Part shown: one piece after another, positions 8,119 through 15,704 of the stretch
Layout of the letters: each line of letters opens with the position of its first letter
Numbering within the stretch: the stretch's first letter is position 1
NCBI RefSeq assembly: GCF_004005495.1
Contig: NZ_RZYA01000022.1
Coordinates: forward strand, 1 to 64,000
Origin: Streptomyces antnestii
GTDB taxonomy: Bacteria; Actinomycetota; Actinomycetes; Streptomycetales; Streptomycetaceae
Length of the DNA stretch: 64,000 nt
Direction: 5' to 3'
Position numbers and translations under genes: made by a program
Notes under the pieces: model-generated
Seen by the model: only the letters and a program-made list of their open reading frames with translations
Told to the model about the DNA's origin: nothing
Database searches by the model: none

Positions 8119-8910
8119 TCACGACAGCAGGTCCGGCTCCGCGCTGCTGATGTCCTGCCACAACGGCTGGTGGTTGATCCAGGCCACCAGGTCGCCGCCC
8201 AGCTGCTCGCGGGTCGCGACCGCCTGGCGGTGGTCGATCAGCACCGGCCGGCCCGCGGCCCGCGCGGCGAGCTGCACCTGGCAGGAGCGCTCCATCGACA
8301 GGAACCACCACGCCGCCGCGTCGACCGAACCGCCCACGGTGAGCAGCCCGTGGTTGCGCAGGACGAGCGCCTTGTACGAGCCGAGCGCGGCCGCGATCCG
8401 CCGCCCCTCGTCCGGGTCCACGGACACCCCGGTGTACTCGTCGAGCAGGGCGTGGTCCTCGTAGAACGCGCACGCCTCCTGGGTGATCGGGTCGATCAGC
8501 TCGCCCAGCGTGGACAGGGCCCGCCCGTGCAGCGAGTGGCAGTGGGCGACGGCGACCACGTCGGGGCGCGCCCGGTGGACCTGCGCGTGGACGGTGAAGG
8601 CGGCCTGGTTCACATGGCGGCGGCCCTCGACGACCTGTCCGTCACCGTTGGCGAGGACCAGGTCGGAGACGGTGATGTGCTTGAACGGCATGCCGAAGGG
8701 GTTCACCCAGTAGCAGTCGTCGTACTCCGGGTCCCGGGCCGTGATGTGTCCCGACACCCCGTCCTCGTAGCCGAGGCGCCCGAACAGGCGTAGCGCGCCT
8801 GCCAGGCGCTCCTTGCGGTGGCGGCGCTCGTCGGCCGGGGAGTCGTGGACCGGGGGCATCGCGAACTGGAGCTGTTCGGTGGGGATCGGTGAGGGCGCCT
8901 GCGTCGACAT
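8119..8910 (-). CDS. Class II aldolase/adducin-family protein
   Basis: A 263-residue cytoplasmic protein of the zinc-dependent class II aldolase/adducin family (fuculose-phosphate aldolase, ribulose-phosphate epimerase and related folds). The metal site is visible as HCHSLHGRAL in mid-protein and LRNHGLLTVGG further on; SGHITARDPE forms the phosphate-loop region. Some members are decarboxylases or act on unphosphorylated substrates, so the reaction is left open. It is transcribed divergently from the PNPOx-like gene at 9037, and a 10+10 bp inverted repeat between them is a candidate shared operator. Confidence 0.87.
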   Translation of the reverse strand: MSTQAPSPIPTEQLQFAMPPVHDSPADERRHRKERLAGALRLFGRLGYEDGVSGHITARDPEYDDCYWVNPFGMPFKHITVSDLVLANGDGQVVEGRRHVNQAAFTVHAQVHRARPDVVAVAHCHSLHGRALSTLGELIDPITQEACAFYEDHALLDEYTGVSVDPDEGRRIAAALGSYKALVLRNHGLLTVGGSVDAAAWWFLSMERSCQVQLAARAAGRPVLIDHRQAVATREQLGGDLVAWINHQPLWQDISSAEPDLLS

Positions 8911-8993
8911 GGAGCGGAAGTTACCCGTGAGGAGTGCAGGAGGACAGAGGCGGGCTGTGAAGAGAGTGCGCCAACCGCTCGGGAGTCACGCGA

Positions 8994-9018
8994 ATACCGG
9001 ACAGCGGATGTCCGGTAT
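8994..9018. promoter_or_regulatory. Perfect 10+10 bp inverted repeat, candidate operator
   Basis: ATACCGGACA (8994-9003), five bases, then TGTCCGGTAT (9009-9018). It lies 18 nt upstream of the ATG at 9037 and 84 nt from the start of the divergent class II aldolase gene. Its size and symmetry suit a dimeric TetR-, GntR- or MarR-type repressor. No such regulator is encoded next to it. Confidence 0.6.
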
Positions 9019-9036
9019 CCGCGCCAGACTCGACGT

Positions 9037-9516
9037 ATGACGTCGAACTGGGCCACTTTCACCGCGGCCGAACCGGACCTCGCCAAGACGGTCGAGGAGC
9101 GCTTCGGCCAGTTCACCCACCATGTCCTCGCGACGCTCCGCAAGGACGGTTCGCCCCGCACCAGCGGGCTCGAGGTGCAGTTCCTGAACGGGGAGTTCTG
9201 GCTCGGCATGATGCCGGGTTCGCTCAAGGCCCGCGATCTGCTGCGGGACCCGCGCTTCTCCGTCCAGGCGAACCCGGGCGCCGGCACCGACATGGGCGGC
9301 GGGGACGTACGGATCTCGGGGCGCGCGTTGCTCGTCGAGGACCCGGCGCTCATCACCTCGTACACGGCGGCGACCGAGGTCCCCGACCCGAACGACTTCC
9401 ACCTCTTCCGCACCGAGCTGACCGAGGTCACCCGGACGTACGTCGAGGACGGCAAGTACCTGGTCCTCCAGGTGTGGAAGCCGGGCGAGGCGCTGCGCAG
9501 GATCCGGCGGACCTGA
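9037..9516 (+). CDS. Pyridoxamine-phosphate-oxidase-fold protein (FMN/F420 type)
   Basis: A 159-residue split-barrel protein of the PNPOx-like superfamily, which binds FMN, F420 or haem. The typical strand order is visible: HHVLATLRKDGSPRTSGLEV, FWLGMMPGSLKARDLLRDPR, FSVQANPG and, near the end, KYLVLQVWKPGEALRRI. Streptomyces have many such proteins and the substrate cannot be told from sequence. A probable short or absent leader and the operator-like repeat 18 nt upstream suggest dedicated control. A strong terminator follows at 9581. Confidence 0.82.
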   Translation: MTSNWATFTAAEPDLAKTVEERFGQFTHHVLATLRKDGSPRTSGLEVQFLNGEFWLGMMPGSLKARDLLRDPRFSVQANPGAGTDMGGGDVRISGRALLVEDPALITSYTAATEVPDPNDFHLFRTELTEVTRTYVEDGKYLVLQVWKPGEALRRIRRT

Positions 9517-9580
9517 GGCACAAGCCCGTAGCGCGAGCCCGTACCGCAAGTCCGTACCGAGAGCCCATACCCGCACACGC

Positions 9581-9618
9581 GAAGGCGCCGCCCACTCGCA
9601 CAAGTGGGCGGCGCCTTC
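9581..9618. terminator. Bidirectional terminator between the PNPOx-like gene and guaA
   Basis: A perfect 16-bp stem (GAAGGCGCCGCCCACT at 9581-9596, complement at 9603-9618) with a 6-nt loop lies between two converging genes. It serves the plus-strand gene ending at 9516 and minus-strand guaA ending at 9640. Confidence 0.88.
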
Positions 9619-9639
9619 ACACACGGGATCGGGGAGCGA

Positions 9640-11232
9640 TTACTCCCACTCGATGGTCCCCGGCGGCTTGCTCGTCACGTCGAGCACGACGCGGTTGACG
9701 TCCGCGACCTCGTTCGTGATGCGGGTCGAGATCTTCGCCAGGACGTCGTACGGCATCCGCGTCCAGTCCGCCGTCATCGCGTCCTCGGAGGAGACGGGGC
9801 GCAGGACGATCGGGTGGCCGTACGTGCGGCCGTCACCCTGGACGCCGACGGAGCGCACGTCCGCGAGCAGGACGACCGGGCACTGCCAGATGTCCCGGTC
9901 GAGACCGGCCGCCGTCAGCTCCTCGCGGGCGATGGCGTCGGCCTCGCGCAGCAGGTCGAGGCGGTCCTTGGTGACCTCGCCGACGATACGGATACCGAGG
10001 CCGGGGCCCGGGAACGGCTGGCGCTGGACGATCTCGTCGGGCAGGCCGAGCTCGGCGCCGACCATGCGGACCTCGTCCTTGAACAGCTGGCGCAGCGGCT
10101 CGACGAGCTCGAACTCGATGTCGTCGGGCAGACCGCCGACGTTGTGGTGCGACTTGATGTTCGCCGTGCCGGTGCCGCCGCCGGACTCGACGATGTCCGG
10201 GTAGAGCGTGCCCTGCACGAGGAACGCGACCTCGGGGCCGTCCTCCTGGAGGATCTCCAGCTGGGCCTGCTCGAAGACGCGGATGAACTCGCGGCCGATG
10301 ATCTTCCGCTTGGTCTCCGGGTCGGAGACTCCCGCCAGCGCGTTCAGGAAGCGCTCGCTCGCGTCGACGACCTTCAGGTTCGCGCCGGTCGCGGCCACGA
10401 AGTCCTTCTCGACCTGCTCGGTCTCGTCCTTGCGCATCAGGCCGTGGTCGACGTACACACAGGTCAGCTGGGAGCCGATGGCCTTCTGGACGAGGGCCGC
10501 GGCGACCGCGGAGTCGACGCCGCCGGACAGACCGCAGATCGCGCGCTTGTCGCCGACCTGCTCGCGGATCGCGGCGACCTGCTCCTCGATCACGTTGCCC
10601 GTGGTCCAGTTCGGCTCGATGCCGGCGCCGCGGTACAGGAAGTGCTCCAGGACCTGCTGGCCGTACGTCGAGTGCATGACCTCGGGGTGGTACTGGACCC
10701 CGTACAGCTTCTTCTCGTCGTTCTCGAAGGCGGCGACCGGGACGACGTCCGTGGACGCGGTGACGGTGAAGCCCTCGGGCGCGGCCGAGCAGGCGTCGCC
10801 GTGCGACATCCACACGGACTGCTCGGTCGGGGTGCCCTCGAAGAGGGTGGAGCCGGCCCTGCTGACGCTGAGCGGAGTACGGCCGTACTCACGTGCGCCG
10901 TTGTCGTCGACCGTGCCGCCGAGCGTGGTGGCCATCAGCTGGAAGCCGTAGCACATGCCGAAGACGGGGACGCCGGCCTCGAACAGGGCACGGTCCAGGC
11001 GCGGGGCGCCCTCCGCGTACACGGACGACGGGCCGCCGGAGAGGATGATCGCCTTCGGGTTCTTGGCCAGCATCTCGGCCACCGGCATGGTGGACGGGAC
11101 GATCTCGCTGTAGACCCGCGCCTCACGGACGCGGCGGGCGATGAGCTGGGCGTACTGGGCGCCGAAGTCGACAACGAGGACTACGTCCGGGTTGGAGACG
11201 TCGGGCGCGGCAGCGGATGTCGCTGTTGACAC
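9640..11232 (-). CDS. guaA: GMP synthase (glutamine-hydrolysing)
   Basis: Cytoplasmic enzyme that aminates XMP to GMP with glutamine and ATP, the last step of guanine nucleotide synthesis. The 530 residues hold a class I glutamine amidotransferase domain (nucleophile Cys in GMCYGFQLM; LSGGPSSVY), an ATP-pyrophosphatase domain (P-loop LSGGVDSAVAAAL) and a C-terminal dimerisation domain (QPFPGPGLGIRIVGEV, ending KPPGTIEWE). The GTG start at 11232 has GGAAGG at proper spacing. guaB and guaB3 lie 22 kb away in the window. It is divergent from the chorismate mutase leader. Confidence 0.98.
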   Translation of the reverse strand: MSTATSAAAPDVSNPDVVLVVDFGAQYAQLIARRVREARVYSEIVPSTMPVAEMLAKNPKAIILSGGPSSVYAEGAPRLDRALFEAGVPVFGMCYGFQLMATTLGGTVDDNGAREYGRTPLSVSRAGSTLFEGTPTEQSVWMSHGDACSAAPEGFTVTASTDVVPVAAFENDEKKLYGVQYHPEVMHSTYGQQVLEHFLYRGAGIEPNWTTGNVIEEQVAAIREQVGDKRAICGLSGGVDSAVAAALVQKAIGSQLTCVYVDHGLMRKDETEQVEKDFVAATGANLKVVDASERFLNALAGVSDPETKRKIIGREFIRVFEQAQLEILQEDGPEVAFLVQGTLYPDIVESGGGTGTANIKSHHNVGGLPDDIEFELVEPLRQLFKDEVRMVGAELGLPDEIVQRQPFPGPGLGIRIVGEVTKDRLDLLREADAIAREELTAAGLDRDIWQCPVVLLADVRSVGVQGDGRTYGHPIVLRPVSSEDAMTADWTRMPYDVLAKISTRITNEVADVNRVVLDVTSKPPGTIEWE

Positions 11233-11362
11233 TACGGCGGCCTTCCGGCGGAGGAGCGGGCTCCCGGGGCGGGTTCTATTTGTCGATTCTACCGGCGCGC
11301 CGGTGCCGCTTTTCGTCTCACCATCCGAACCCGGGTTGGCCGCCGGTCCGGGGCTGGGTCCA

Positions 11363-11368
11363 TACTGT
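11363..11368 (+). promoter_or_regulatory. Probable -10 box of a leaderless leader-peptide transcript
   Basis: TACTGT ends 4 nt before the ATG at 11373, the spacing expected if transcription starts at or next to the start codon. There is no ribosome-binding site before that ATG. A convincing -35 box at standard distance is not seen (TTGGCC at 11336 is 21 nt away). Confidence 0.5.
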
Positions 11369-11372
11369 GCGC

Positions 11373-11444
11373 ATGCGCAAGCTCACGACGTTCGTCTTTA
11401 CCTATGGCAACCGGCCCACCGGCTGCCATGGTCGTGCTGCTTGA
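11373..11444 (+). CDS. Putative Phe/Tyr leader peptide of chorismate mutase
   Basis: A 23-codon open frame (MRKLTTFVFTYGN...) with two Phe codons and one Tyr codon (11391, 11397, 11403) at codons 7, 9 and 11. Directly after the Tyr codon the RNA can form a stem (11406-11414 with 11419-11427, one mismatch). A perfect GC hairpin plus TTTT follows 21 nt after the stop, then the chorismate mutase gene. This is the layout of a classic amino-acid attenuator: ribosome stalling at Phe/Tyr codons would block the first stem and favour antitermination. CGGCCC (11412-11417) could pair with GGGCCG (11475-11480) in the terminator's 5' arm. The peptide is leaderless if the TACTGT box is right. Confidence 0.6.
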   Translation: MRKLTTFVFTYGNRPTGCHGRAA

Positions 11445-11465
11445 GCAACTGACAAGCGACTTCCC

Positions 11466-11505
11466 AGGCGCCCCGGGCCGACAAGGCCCGGGGCGCCTGC
11501 GTTTT
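11466..11505 (+). terminator. Attenuator terminator upstream of chorismate mutase
   Basis: A perfect 14-bp stem (AGGCGCCCCGGGCC at 11466-11479, complement at 11485-11498) with a 5-nt loop, followed by TTTT at 11502-11505. It sits between the leader peptide stop (11444) and the chorismate mutase ATG (11554), so it would cut off the gene unless antiterminated. Confidence 0.8.
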
Positions 11506-11553
11506 CCGGACCTTGCCGATCCGGGGCACCCTTCCCGACACAGGAGCCCCGAC

Positions 11554-11856
11554 ATGACCGCCACCACCACCGCTGTGACCCAGGCCGAGAAGACCGGCGC
11601 CCACACCCCCGAGGCCGCCGACGTGATCACCGGCGCGCGGGAGCGCATCGACGCGCTCGACGACCGGATCATCGGCCTGATCCAGGAACGGATGGCCGTC
11701 TCGGCCGTCATCCAGGAGGCGCGGATCACCTCGGGCGGGCGCCGCGTGAATCTGGCGCGCGAGCTGGAGGTCCTCGGCCACTACAGGGACGCCCTCGGCA
11801 AGCCGGGTACGGGCCTCGCGATGACGCTCCTGGAGCTGTGCCGCGACCGTGTCTGA
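11554..11856 (+). CDS. Chorismate mutase, AroQ-delta type
   Basis: A 100-residue cytoplasmic enzyme that converts chorismate to prephenate, the entry to Phe and Tyr synthesis. The fold-defining helices are visible: RIDALDDRIIGLIQERM, AVSAVIQEARI, the SGGRRVNLARELEVLGHYRD loop-helix and a last helix MTLLELCRDRV. Size and the SGGxR loop match the AroQ-delta subfamily of mycobacteria, which is weakly active alone and is activated by complex formation with DAHP synthase. The first 20 residues are disordered. The ATG at 11554 has AGGAG 7 nt upstream. A terminator-type attenuator precedes it. Confidence 0.9.
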   Translation: MTATTTAVTQAEKTGAHTPEAADVITGARERIDALDDRIIGLIQERMAVSAVIQEARITSGGRRVNLARELEVLGHYRDALGKPGTGLAMTLLELCRDRV

Positions 11857-11878
11857 GGCCCGCGCGAAGCAGACCGAG

Positions 11879-11984
11879 GCCTACGGCGGCACAGTCCTAG
11901 GCCTACGCGGCACCGTCCGGATGCCTACGCGGCACCGTCCGGATGCCTACGCGGCACCCGCCCGAGGCCTACGCGGCGCACCCA
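11879..11984. repeat. 22-bp tandem repeat array downstream of chorismate mutase
   Basis: Units start at 11879, 11901, 11923, 11945 and 11967 (the last partial); the core is GCCTACGCGGCACC. Units 2 and 3 are identical over all 22 bp. The array begins 22 nt after the chorismate mutase stop codon. It codes for nothing convincing in any frame. Confidence 0.85.
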
Positions 11985-12403
11985 CGTTCGGATCCGCTCT
12001 CACCCGTACGGCGCGTGACCGGTGCGCGGCACCCTTCGTTGGTCCCGTTGTCCGTGCCAGCCAGGTTGCGGGCCCGCTCAATCCACGCGTGGCTCCGTTG
12101 GAGCGATGAGACGTAGGGCTCCGTGCCGTACGTCGTGGGACCTCGCTCCAGCGTTTGTGACCGGACGGCAGGGGACAGCAGCCCGGTCACCCAAGAGAAC
12201 GGCCGGTCCCGGGGACGCCCGGGGCCGGTCGGCCTCCCAGCGGGAATCCCCCGCCCCCCCCCCCACAATCCCCCACACCCCATAAAGCCCCACGTCCCGG
12301 GCTTCACAAGTGAACTGCCACCAGCAGACCCGCAGACCCGCAGCCAGCGGCGCAACCCCCCGGCGCCGCTCCCCGGCACCGACGCCGCCCTGACGTCGAT
12401 GCT
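11985..12403. other. Non-coding stretch without a recognisable gene
   Basis: Part of a 797-nt gene-free interval (11857-12653). Open frames on both strands here have atypical codon usage and Gly/Arg-rich translations with no family resemblance. It includes an uninterrupted run of 11 C at 12254-12264 and a short CAGACCCG duplication near 12330. I see no tRNA or known RNA family. Confidence 0.6.
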
Positions 12404-12455
12404 GCAGAGTGAAGGGCCCCACGGACGCGTACGTCCGCGGGGCCCTTCGCTCTGC
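12404..12455. terminator. Orphan strong terminator-like hairpin in a gene desert
   Basis: A 17-nt arm (GCAGAGTGAAGGGCCCC, 12404-12420) pairs with 12439-12455 with one G-U wobble, topped by a second 6-bp stem CGGACG/CGTCCG. It is one of the strongest hairpins in the window, yet the nearest plus-strand gene ends 548 nt upstream and no minus-strand gene ends nearby. It may close an unannotated transcript. Confidence 0.65.
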
Positions 12456-12491
12456 CCGCCGCCTTTGCGTGAGCCCCCTTCTCTCCCCCCG

Positions 12492-12505
12492 GTGATCCAG
12501 GTCAC
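12492..12505. promoter_or_regulatory. Crp-like site upstream of the LAETG protein gene
   Basis: GTGATCCAGGTCAC is a perfect GTGA-N6-TCAC palindrome, matching the cAMP receptor protein consensus used by Streptomyces Crp. It lies 149 nt upstream of the start codon at 12654 and 37 nt before a strongly structured leader. Confidence 0.45.
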
Positions 12506-12541
12506 ATAAGAATCGCGTGAGTGCCTGCGCAACCATTACGC

Positions 12542-12632
12542 GGGGTCGCCGGTCACATGTGTGGAACCAACGGCCACACCCGCGACCCCACAGCGCGGAG
12601 GCCTCTCAGCTCGTACTGCGCCGCAGCAGTAC
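12542..12632 (+). promoter_or_regulatory. Structured leader of the LAETG surface protein gene
   Basis: GGGGTCGC (12542-12549) pairs with GCGACCCC (12582-12589) and, inside it, GTGTGG (12560-12565) pairs with CCACAC (12574-12579). A further perfect stem GTACTGC/GCAGTAC follows (about 12613-12632), 21 nt before the ATG. No known riboswitch consensus is recognised. The region is consistent with a regulatory 5' UTR. Confidence 0.45.
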
Positions 12633-12653
12633 GCCGGACTTTCCGAGGTCTTG

Positions 12654-13688
12654 ATGAAGCTTCGCCGTGCCCTCGCCGCCGCGGCCGCGACGGCTGCCAT
12701 AGCCCCGCTCGCGCTGCTGTCGGCGCCGGCCGCGTTCGCCGACGACTCGGCGCCCGTCGCCCCCGCGGCCGCCTCCGACACCCCGTCCTCCTCCCCTGCC
12801 GCCGACCCGGCCGCGCCGTCCACGGAAGCGCCCGCGCCGTCGGAGAGCACCAGCTCCACCCCCGCGGAGACCCCCAGCACGACGCCCCCCGCGGACAACG
12901 GCAACGCTCCCTTGGCCCCCGAGGCCTCCGCGACCGTCACCCCGAACGGCTCCACCACGCCGGCACCGGCCGCCTCCGAGACGCCGTCCGAGGACCCGTC
13001 CGAGCCGACCGGCATCTGCGAGGAGGACAACAAGGACTACAAGTCCAAGCTGGCCGTCTCGATCAGCGGTCTGCCAGGGAAGATCGCGGCGGGCAGCGGC
13101 TGGCACAACTTCACCCTCAACGTGAAGAACCCGTCGAAGGCCGACCTCACGGACGTCCTCTTCTACGCGGGCGTCGGCCCGAACGACGAGAACGCCGAGA
13201 ACCCGTTCAAGGCGAGCCAGGTCCGTCTCCAGGGCAAGGTCGACGGCACCTGGGTCGACATCGAGGACAGCGGCTACTCGCTCGGCTACCTCGACCTGGC
13301 GGGCATCAAGGGCGGCCAGACGATCAACTACCAGCTGCGTCTGAACGTGACGTCCAGCGCCCCGGTCGGCTCCGGCCTGACCATCGGCGGCGGCTCGTAC
13401 GTCGACGACGAGTTCGACTGCGTCGGCGACAGCCTCGCCAGCTACGTCATCCAGATCGTGAAGCCCGGCACGCCCACCGACGGGACCAAGCCGCAGGAAG
13501 GCGGCAAGGTTCCGATGCCGACCGAGAAGCCGAACCACCACAACACCCAGGAGGTGACCGGCCGCCTCGCCGAGACCGGTTCGTCCTCCATGGTCCCGAC
13601 CATCGGCCTGGTCGGCGGCGTCGCCGTCGTCGCCGGTGCCGGTGCCGTGTTCGCCGTGCGCCGCCGCAGGGCCGGCGCCACCGCGTAA
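12654..13688 (+). CDS. Sortase-anchored (LAETG) surface protein
   Basis: A 344-residue exported wall protein. The signal peptide (MKLRRALAAAAATAAIAPLA, cleavage near AFADD) is followed by about 90 residues rich in Pro, Ser, Thr and Glu. A beta-rich middle domain comes next (KLAVSISGLPGKIAAGSGWH, DEFDCVGDSL). The C-terminus is a sorting signal: LAETG, a hydrophobic helix (IGLVGGVAVVAGAGAVFAV) and RRRRAG. LAxTG is the motif of class E sortases in Streptomyces, so the protein is probably linked to peptidoglycan. The ATG at 12654 fits the signal peptide; earlier in-frame ATGs do not. No sortase gene is in the window. Confidence 0.9.
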   Translation: MKLRRALAAAAATAAIAPLALLSAPAAFADDSAPVAPAAASDTPSSSPAADPAAPSTEAPAPSESTSSTPAETPSTTPPADNGNAPLAPEASATVTPNGSTTPAPAASETPSEDPSEPTGICEEDNKDYKSKLAVSISGLPGKIAAGSGWHNFTLNVKNPSKADLTDVLFYAGVGPNDENAENPFKASQVRLQGKVDGTWVDIEDSGYSLGYLDLAGIKGGQTINYQLRLNVTSSAPVGSGLTIGGGSYVDDEFDCVGDSLASYVIQIVKPGTPTDGTKPQEGGKVPMPTEKPNHHNTQEVTGRLAETGSSSMVPTIGLVGGVAVVAGAGAVFAVRRRRAGATA

Positions 13689-13712
13689 CACCCGGTAGGG
13701 ACACACAAAACG

Positions 13713-13748
13713 AAGGACCTGCGCTCGGAGGGGGGCGCAGGTCCTTTT
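13713..13748 (+). terminator. Terminator after the LAETG protein gene
   Basis: A perfect 12-bp stem (AAGGACCTGCGC at 13713-13724 with 13735-13746) followed by TTTT, 25 nt after the stop codon. It also lies 75 nt past the end of the minus-strand GMC oxidoreductase gene. Confidence 0.85.
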
Positions 13749-13822
13749 CGTGTATCTACCTCATGTATCTGCTTCGTGTATCTGCTTCGTGTGTCCACAA
13801 GCCTCCGCGGGAGGCGTCCGGG

Positions 13823-15634
13823 TTACTTCTTCGGCGGGACCGCCGGCATTCCCAGGAACGGGAGCTTCAGCGCGCCGAACGCGTCCTGAGGGACCGCCGG
13901 GTTCTTCGGCGCGACCGCGGAAAGGCGGGCGTACTCCGCGCCCTGTGCCGGACGCGGGTCCTCCTCGCCCTTGTTGGGCCAGTACGACATCGCCCGCTCG
14001 GCCTGTGCCGTGATCGTCAGGGACGGGTTCACGCCCAGGTTCGCCGTGACGGCGGCGCCGTCGACGACCGAGATGCCGGGGTGCCCGTAGACCCGGTGGT
14101 ACGGGTCGATGACGCCCGTCTCCGCGGAGTCGCCGATCGGGCAGCCGCCCAGGAAGTGCGCCGTCAGCGGGGTGCCCATCAGCTCGCCGATGTTCGAGCC
14201 GGCGAAGCCGTTGATCTCGGCGGCGATCGTGGACGCGGCGTCCACGGCGGCCTTGATCTGCTTCGGGTTGGGCGCGCCGTGCCCCTGCTGGGCCGTGAGA
14301 AGGCCCTTGCCGACGCCGTCCGGCTTCAGATACGTCGTCAGCGAGTTGTCCAGGGACTGCATGACCAGGCCGATGATGGTCCGCTCGGACCAGCGGTGGT
14401 TGGACAGCGAACGGGCCAGCAGCGTCGGGTGCTTGACCACGTTGGCGAGCCAGCCGGCGACGCGGGACGAGCCCTGCGCGTACGGCACCTGGAGGATCGT
14501 CATGCCGCCCATCGCGTTCGAGCCCTTGCCGTAGCGGACCGGTTCGATGTGCGTGTTCTCGTCAGGGTGGATCGAGGACGTGATCGCGACGCCCTGCGTG
14601 AAGTCGACCTTGGGCTTGCCGTGGCGCTTCTTGTAGCGGCGGTTGTTCGTCTGGGCGCCGACCAGGGCCTCGGAGTTCGTCCGCGTCAGCTCGCCCAGCC
14701 TGCGGGACAGGTAAGGGAGTTGACCACTCGCCTTCATGCGGTGCAGCAGGGTCTGCGTGCCGTACGTGCCCGCCGCGACGATGACGCGCCGCGCCTTGAA
14801 CGTGCGGCCGGCGCCCTTCTTCTTGTCGTCCGTCGGGAGCGTCGCGACCGCGTAGCCGCCCTGCGAGTCGTCGGTGACGGAGACGACCGTCGTCATGGGG
14901 TGCACGACGGCGCCCGCCTTCTCGGCGAGGTACAGGTAGTTCTCGTTCAGGGTGTTCTTCGCGCCGTGGCGGCAGCCCGTCATGCACTCACCGCACTCGG
15001 TGCACGCCTTGCGGGCCGGACCCGCGCCGCCGAAGTAGGGGTCCGGCACCTGCTGCCCCGGCTCGGCCTTCACCTCGTCGGAGCCGGCCCCTTCCCCGCC
15101 GACGGCGTCCTTGCCGTCCCCGAAGAACACACCCACCGGCGCCATGTGGAACGTGTCGCCGATGCCCATCTCCTGCGCCGCAGCCTTGAGGTGGACGTCG
15201 GCCGGGGTCATGGTCGGGTTGAGCCGCACGCCCAGCATGCGCTGCGCCTGGTCGTAGTACGGCTTCAGCTCGGCCTGCCAGTCGGTGATGTCCTTCCACT
15301 GCGGGTCCTCGAAGAACGGCTTCGGGGGCACGTAGAGGGTGTTGGCGTAGTTCAGCGAACCACCGCCGACGCCGGCGCCCGCGAGCACCATCACGTTGCC
15401 GAGCAGGTGGATGCGCTGGATGCCGTACATGCCGAGCCTGGGGGCCCACAGGTAGTTCTTCAGGTCCCAGGAGTTCTTGGGCAGCGTGTCGGGCGTGAAG
15501 CGGCGTCCCGCCTCGACCACGCCTACCCGGTAGCCCTTCTCGGTCAGGCGCAGGGCGGACACGGAGCCGCCGAAACCCGATCCGACGACCAGGACGTCGT
15601 AGTCGTACGCGGCGTCGTTCTCGGCCTGGGACAT
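13823..15634 (-). CDS. GMC-family FAD oxidoreductase (cholesterol-oxidase-like)
   Basis: A 603-residue cytoplasmic flavoprotein of the glucose-methanol-choline family. The N-terminal FAD-binding motif VLVVGSGFGGSVSALRL is followed by GAGVGGGSLNYANTL and a Cys-rich stretch TECGECMTGCRHGAKNTL, which is typical of the cholesterol-oxidase-like bacterial branch. The C-terminus has HFLGGCPIGDS and HPGISVVDGAAVTANLGVNP, the second FAD/active-site segment. AAGGAG precedes the ATG at 15634. It lies 70 nt downstream of succinic semialdehyde dehydrogenase on the same strand, probably one operon. The substrate is unknown; an alcohol or sterol is usual for the family. Confidence 0.88.
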   Translation of the reverse strand: MSQAENDAAYDYDVLVVGSGFGGSVSALRLTEKGYRVGVVEAGRRFTPDTLPKNSWDLKNYLWAPRLGMYGIQRIHLLGNVMVLAGAGVGGGSLNYANTLYVPPKPFFEDPQWKDITDWQAELKPYYDQAQRMLGVRLNPTMTPADVHLKAAAQEMGIGDTFHMAPVGVFFGDGKDAVGGEGAGSDEVKAEPGQQVPDPYFGGAGPARKACTECGECMTGCRHGAKNTLNENYLYLAEKAGAVVHPMTTVVSVTDDSQGGYAVATLPTDDKKKGAGRTFKARRVIVAAGTYGTQTLLHRMKASGQLPYLSRRLGELTRTNSEALVGAQTNNRRYKKRHGKPKVDFTQGVAITSSIHPDENTHIEPVRYGKGSNAMGGMTILQVPYAQGSSRVAGWLANVVKHPTLLARSLSNHRWSERTIIGLVMQSLDNSLTTYLKPDGVGKGLLTAQQGHGAPNPKQIKAAVDAASTIAAEINGFAGSNIGELMGTPLTAHFLGGCPIGDSAETGVIDPYHRVYGHPGISVVDGAAVTANLGVNPSLTITAQAERAMSYWPNKGEEDPRPAQGAEYARLSAVAPKNPAVPQDAFGALKLPFLGMPAVPPKK

Positions 15635-15704
15635 GCGTGATCTCCTTGTGCGGCTCTCGTCGTGTGCGGCTCTCGTCGTGACTGGTCGCGCGGTGCGGGG
15701 GCGG

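Noticed and set aside
11969..12532. 187-residue minus-strand open frame in the gene desert
   Set aside because: Gly/Arg/Trp-rich translation with no family resemblance, no ribosome-binding site, crosses a strong hairpin and an 11-base homopolymer.
12521..15640. 1039-residue plus-strand open frame
   Set aside because: Runs antisense through the GMC oxidoreductase and out of frame through the LAETG gene; a by-product of high GC.
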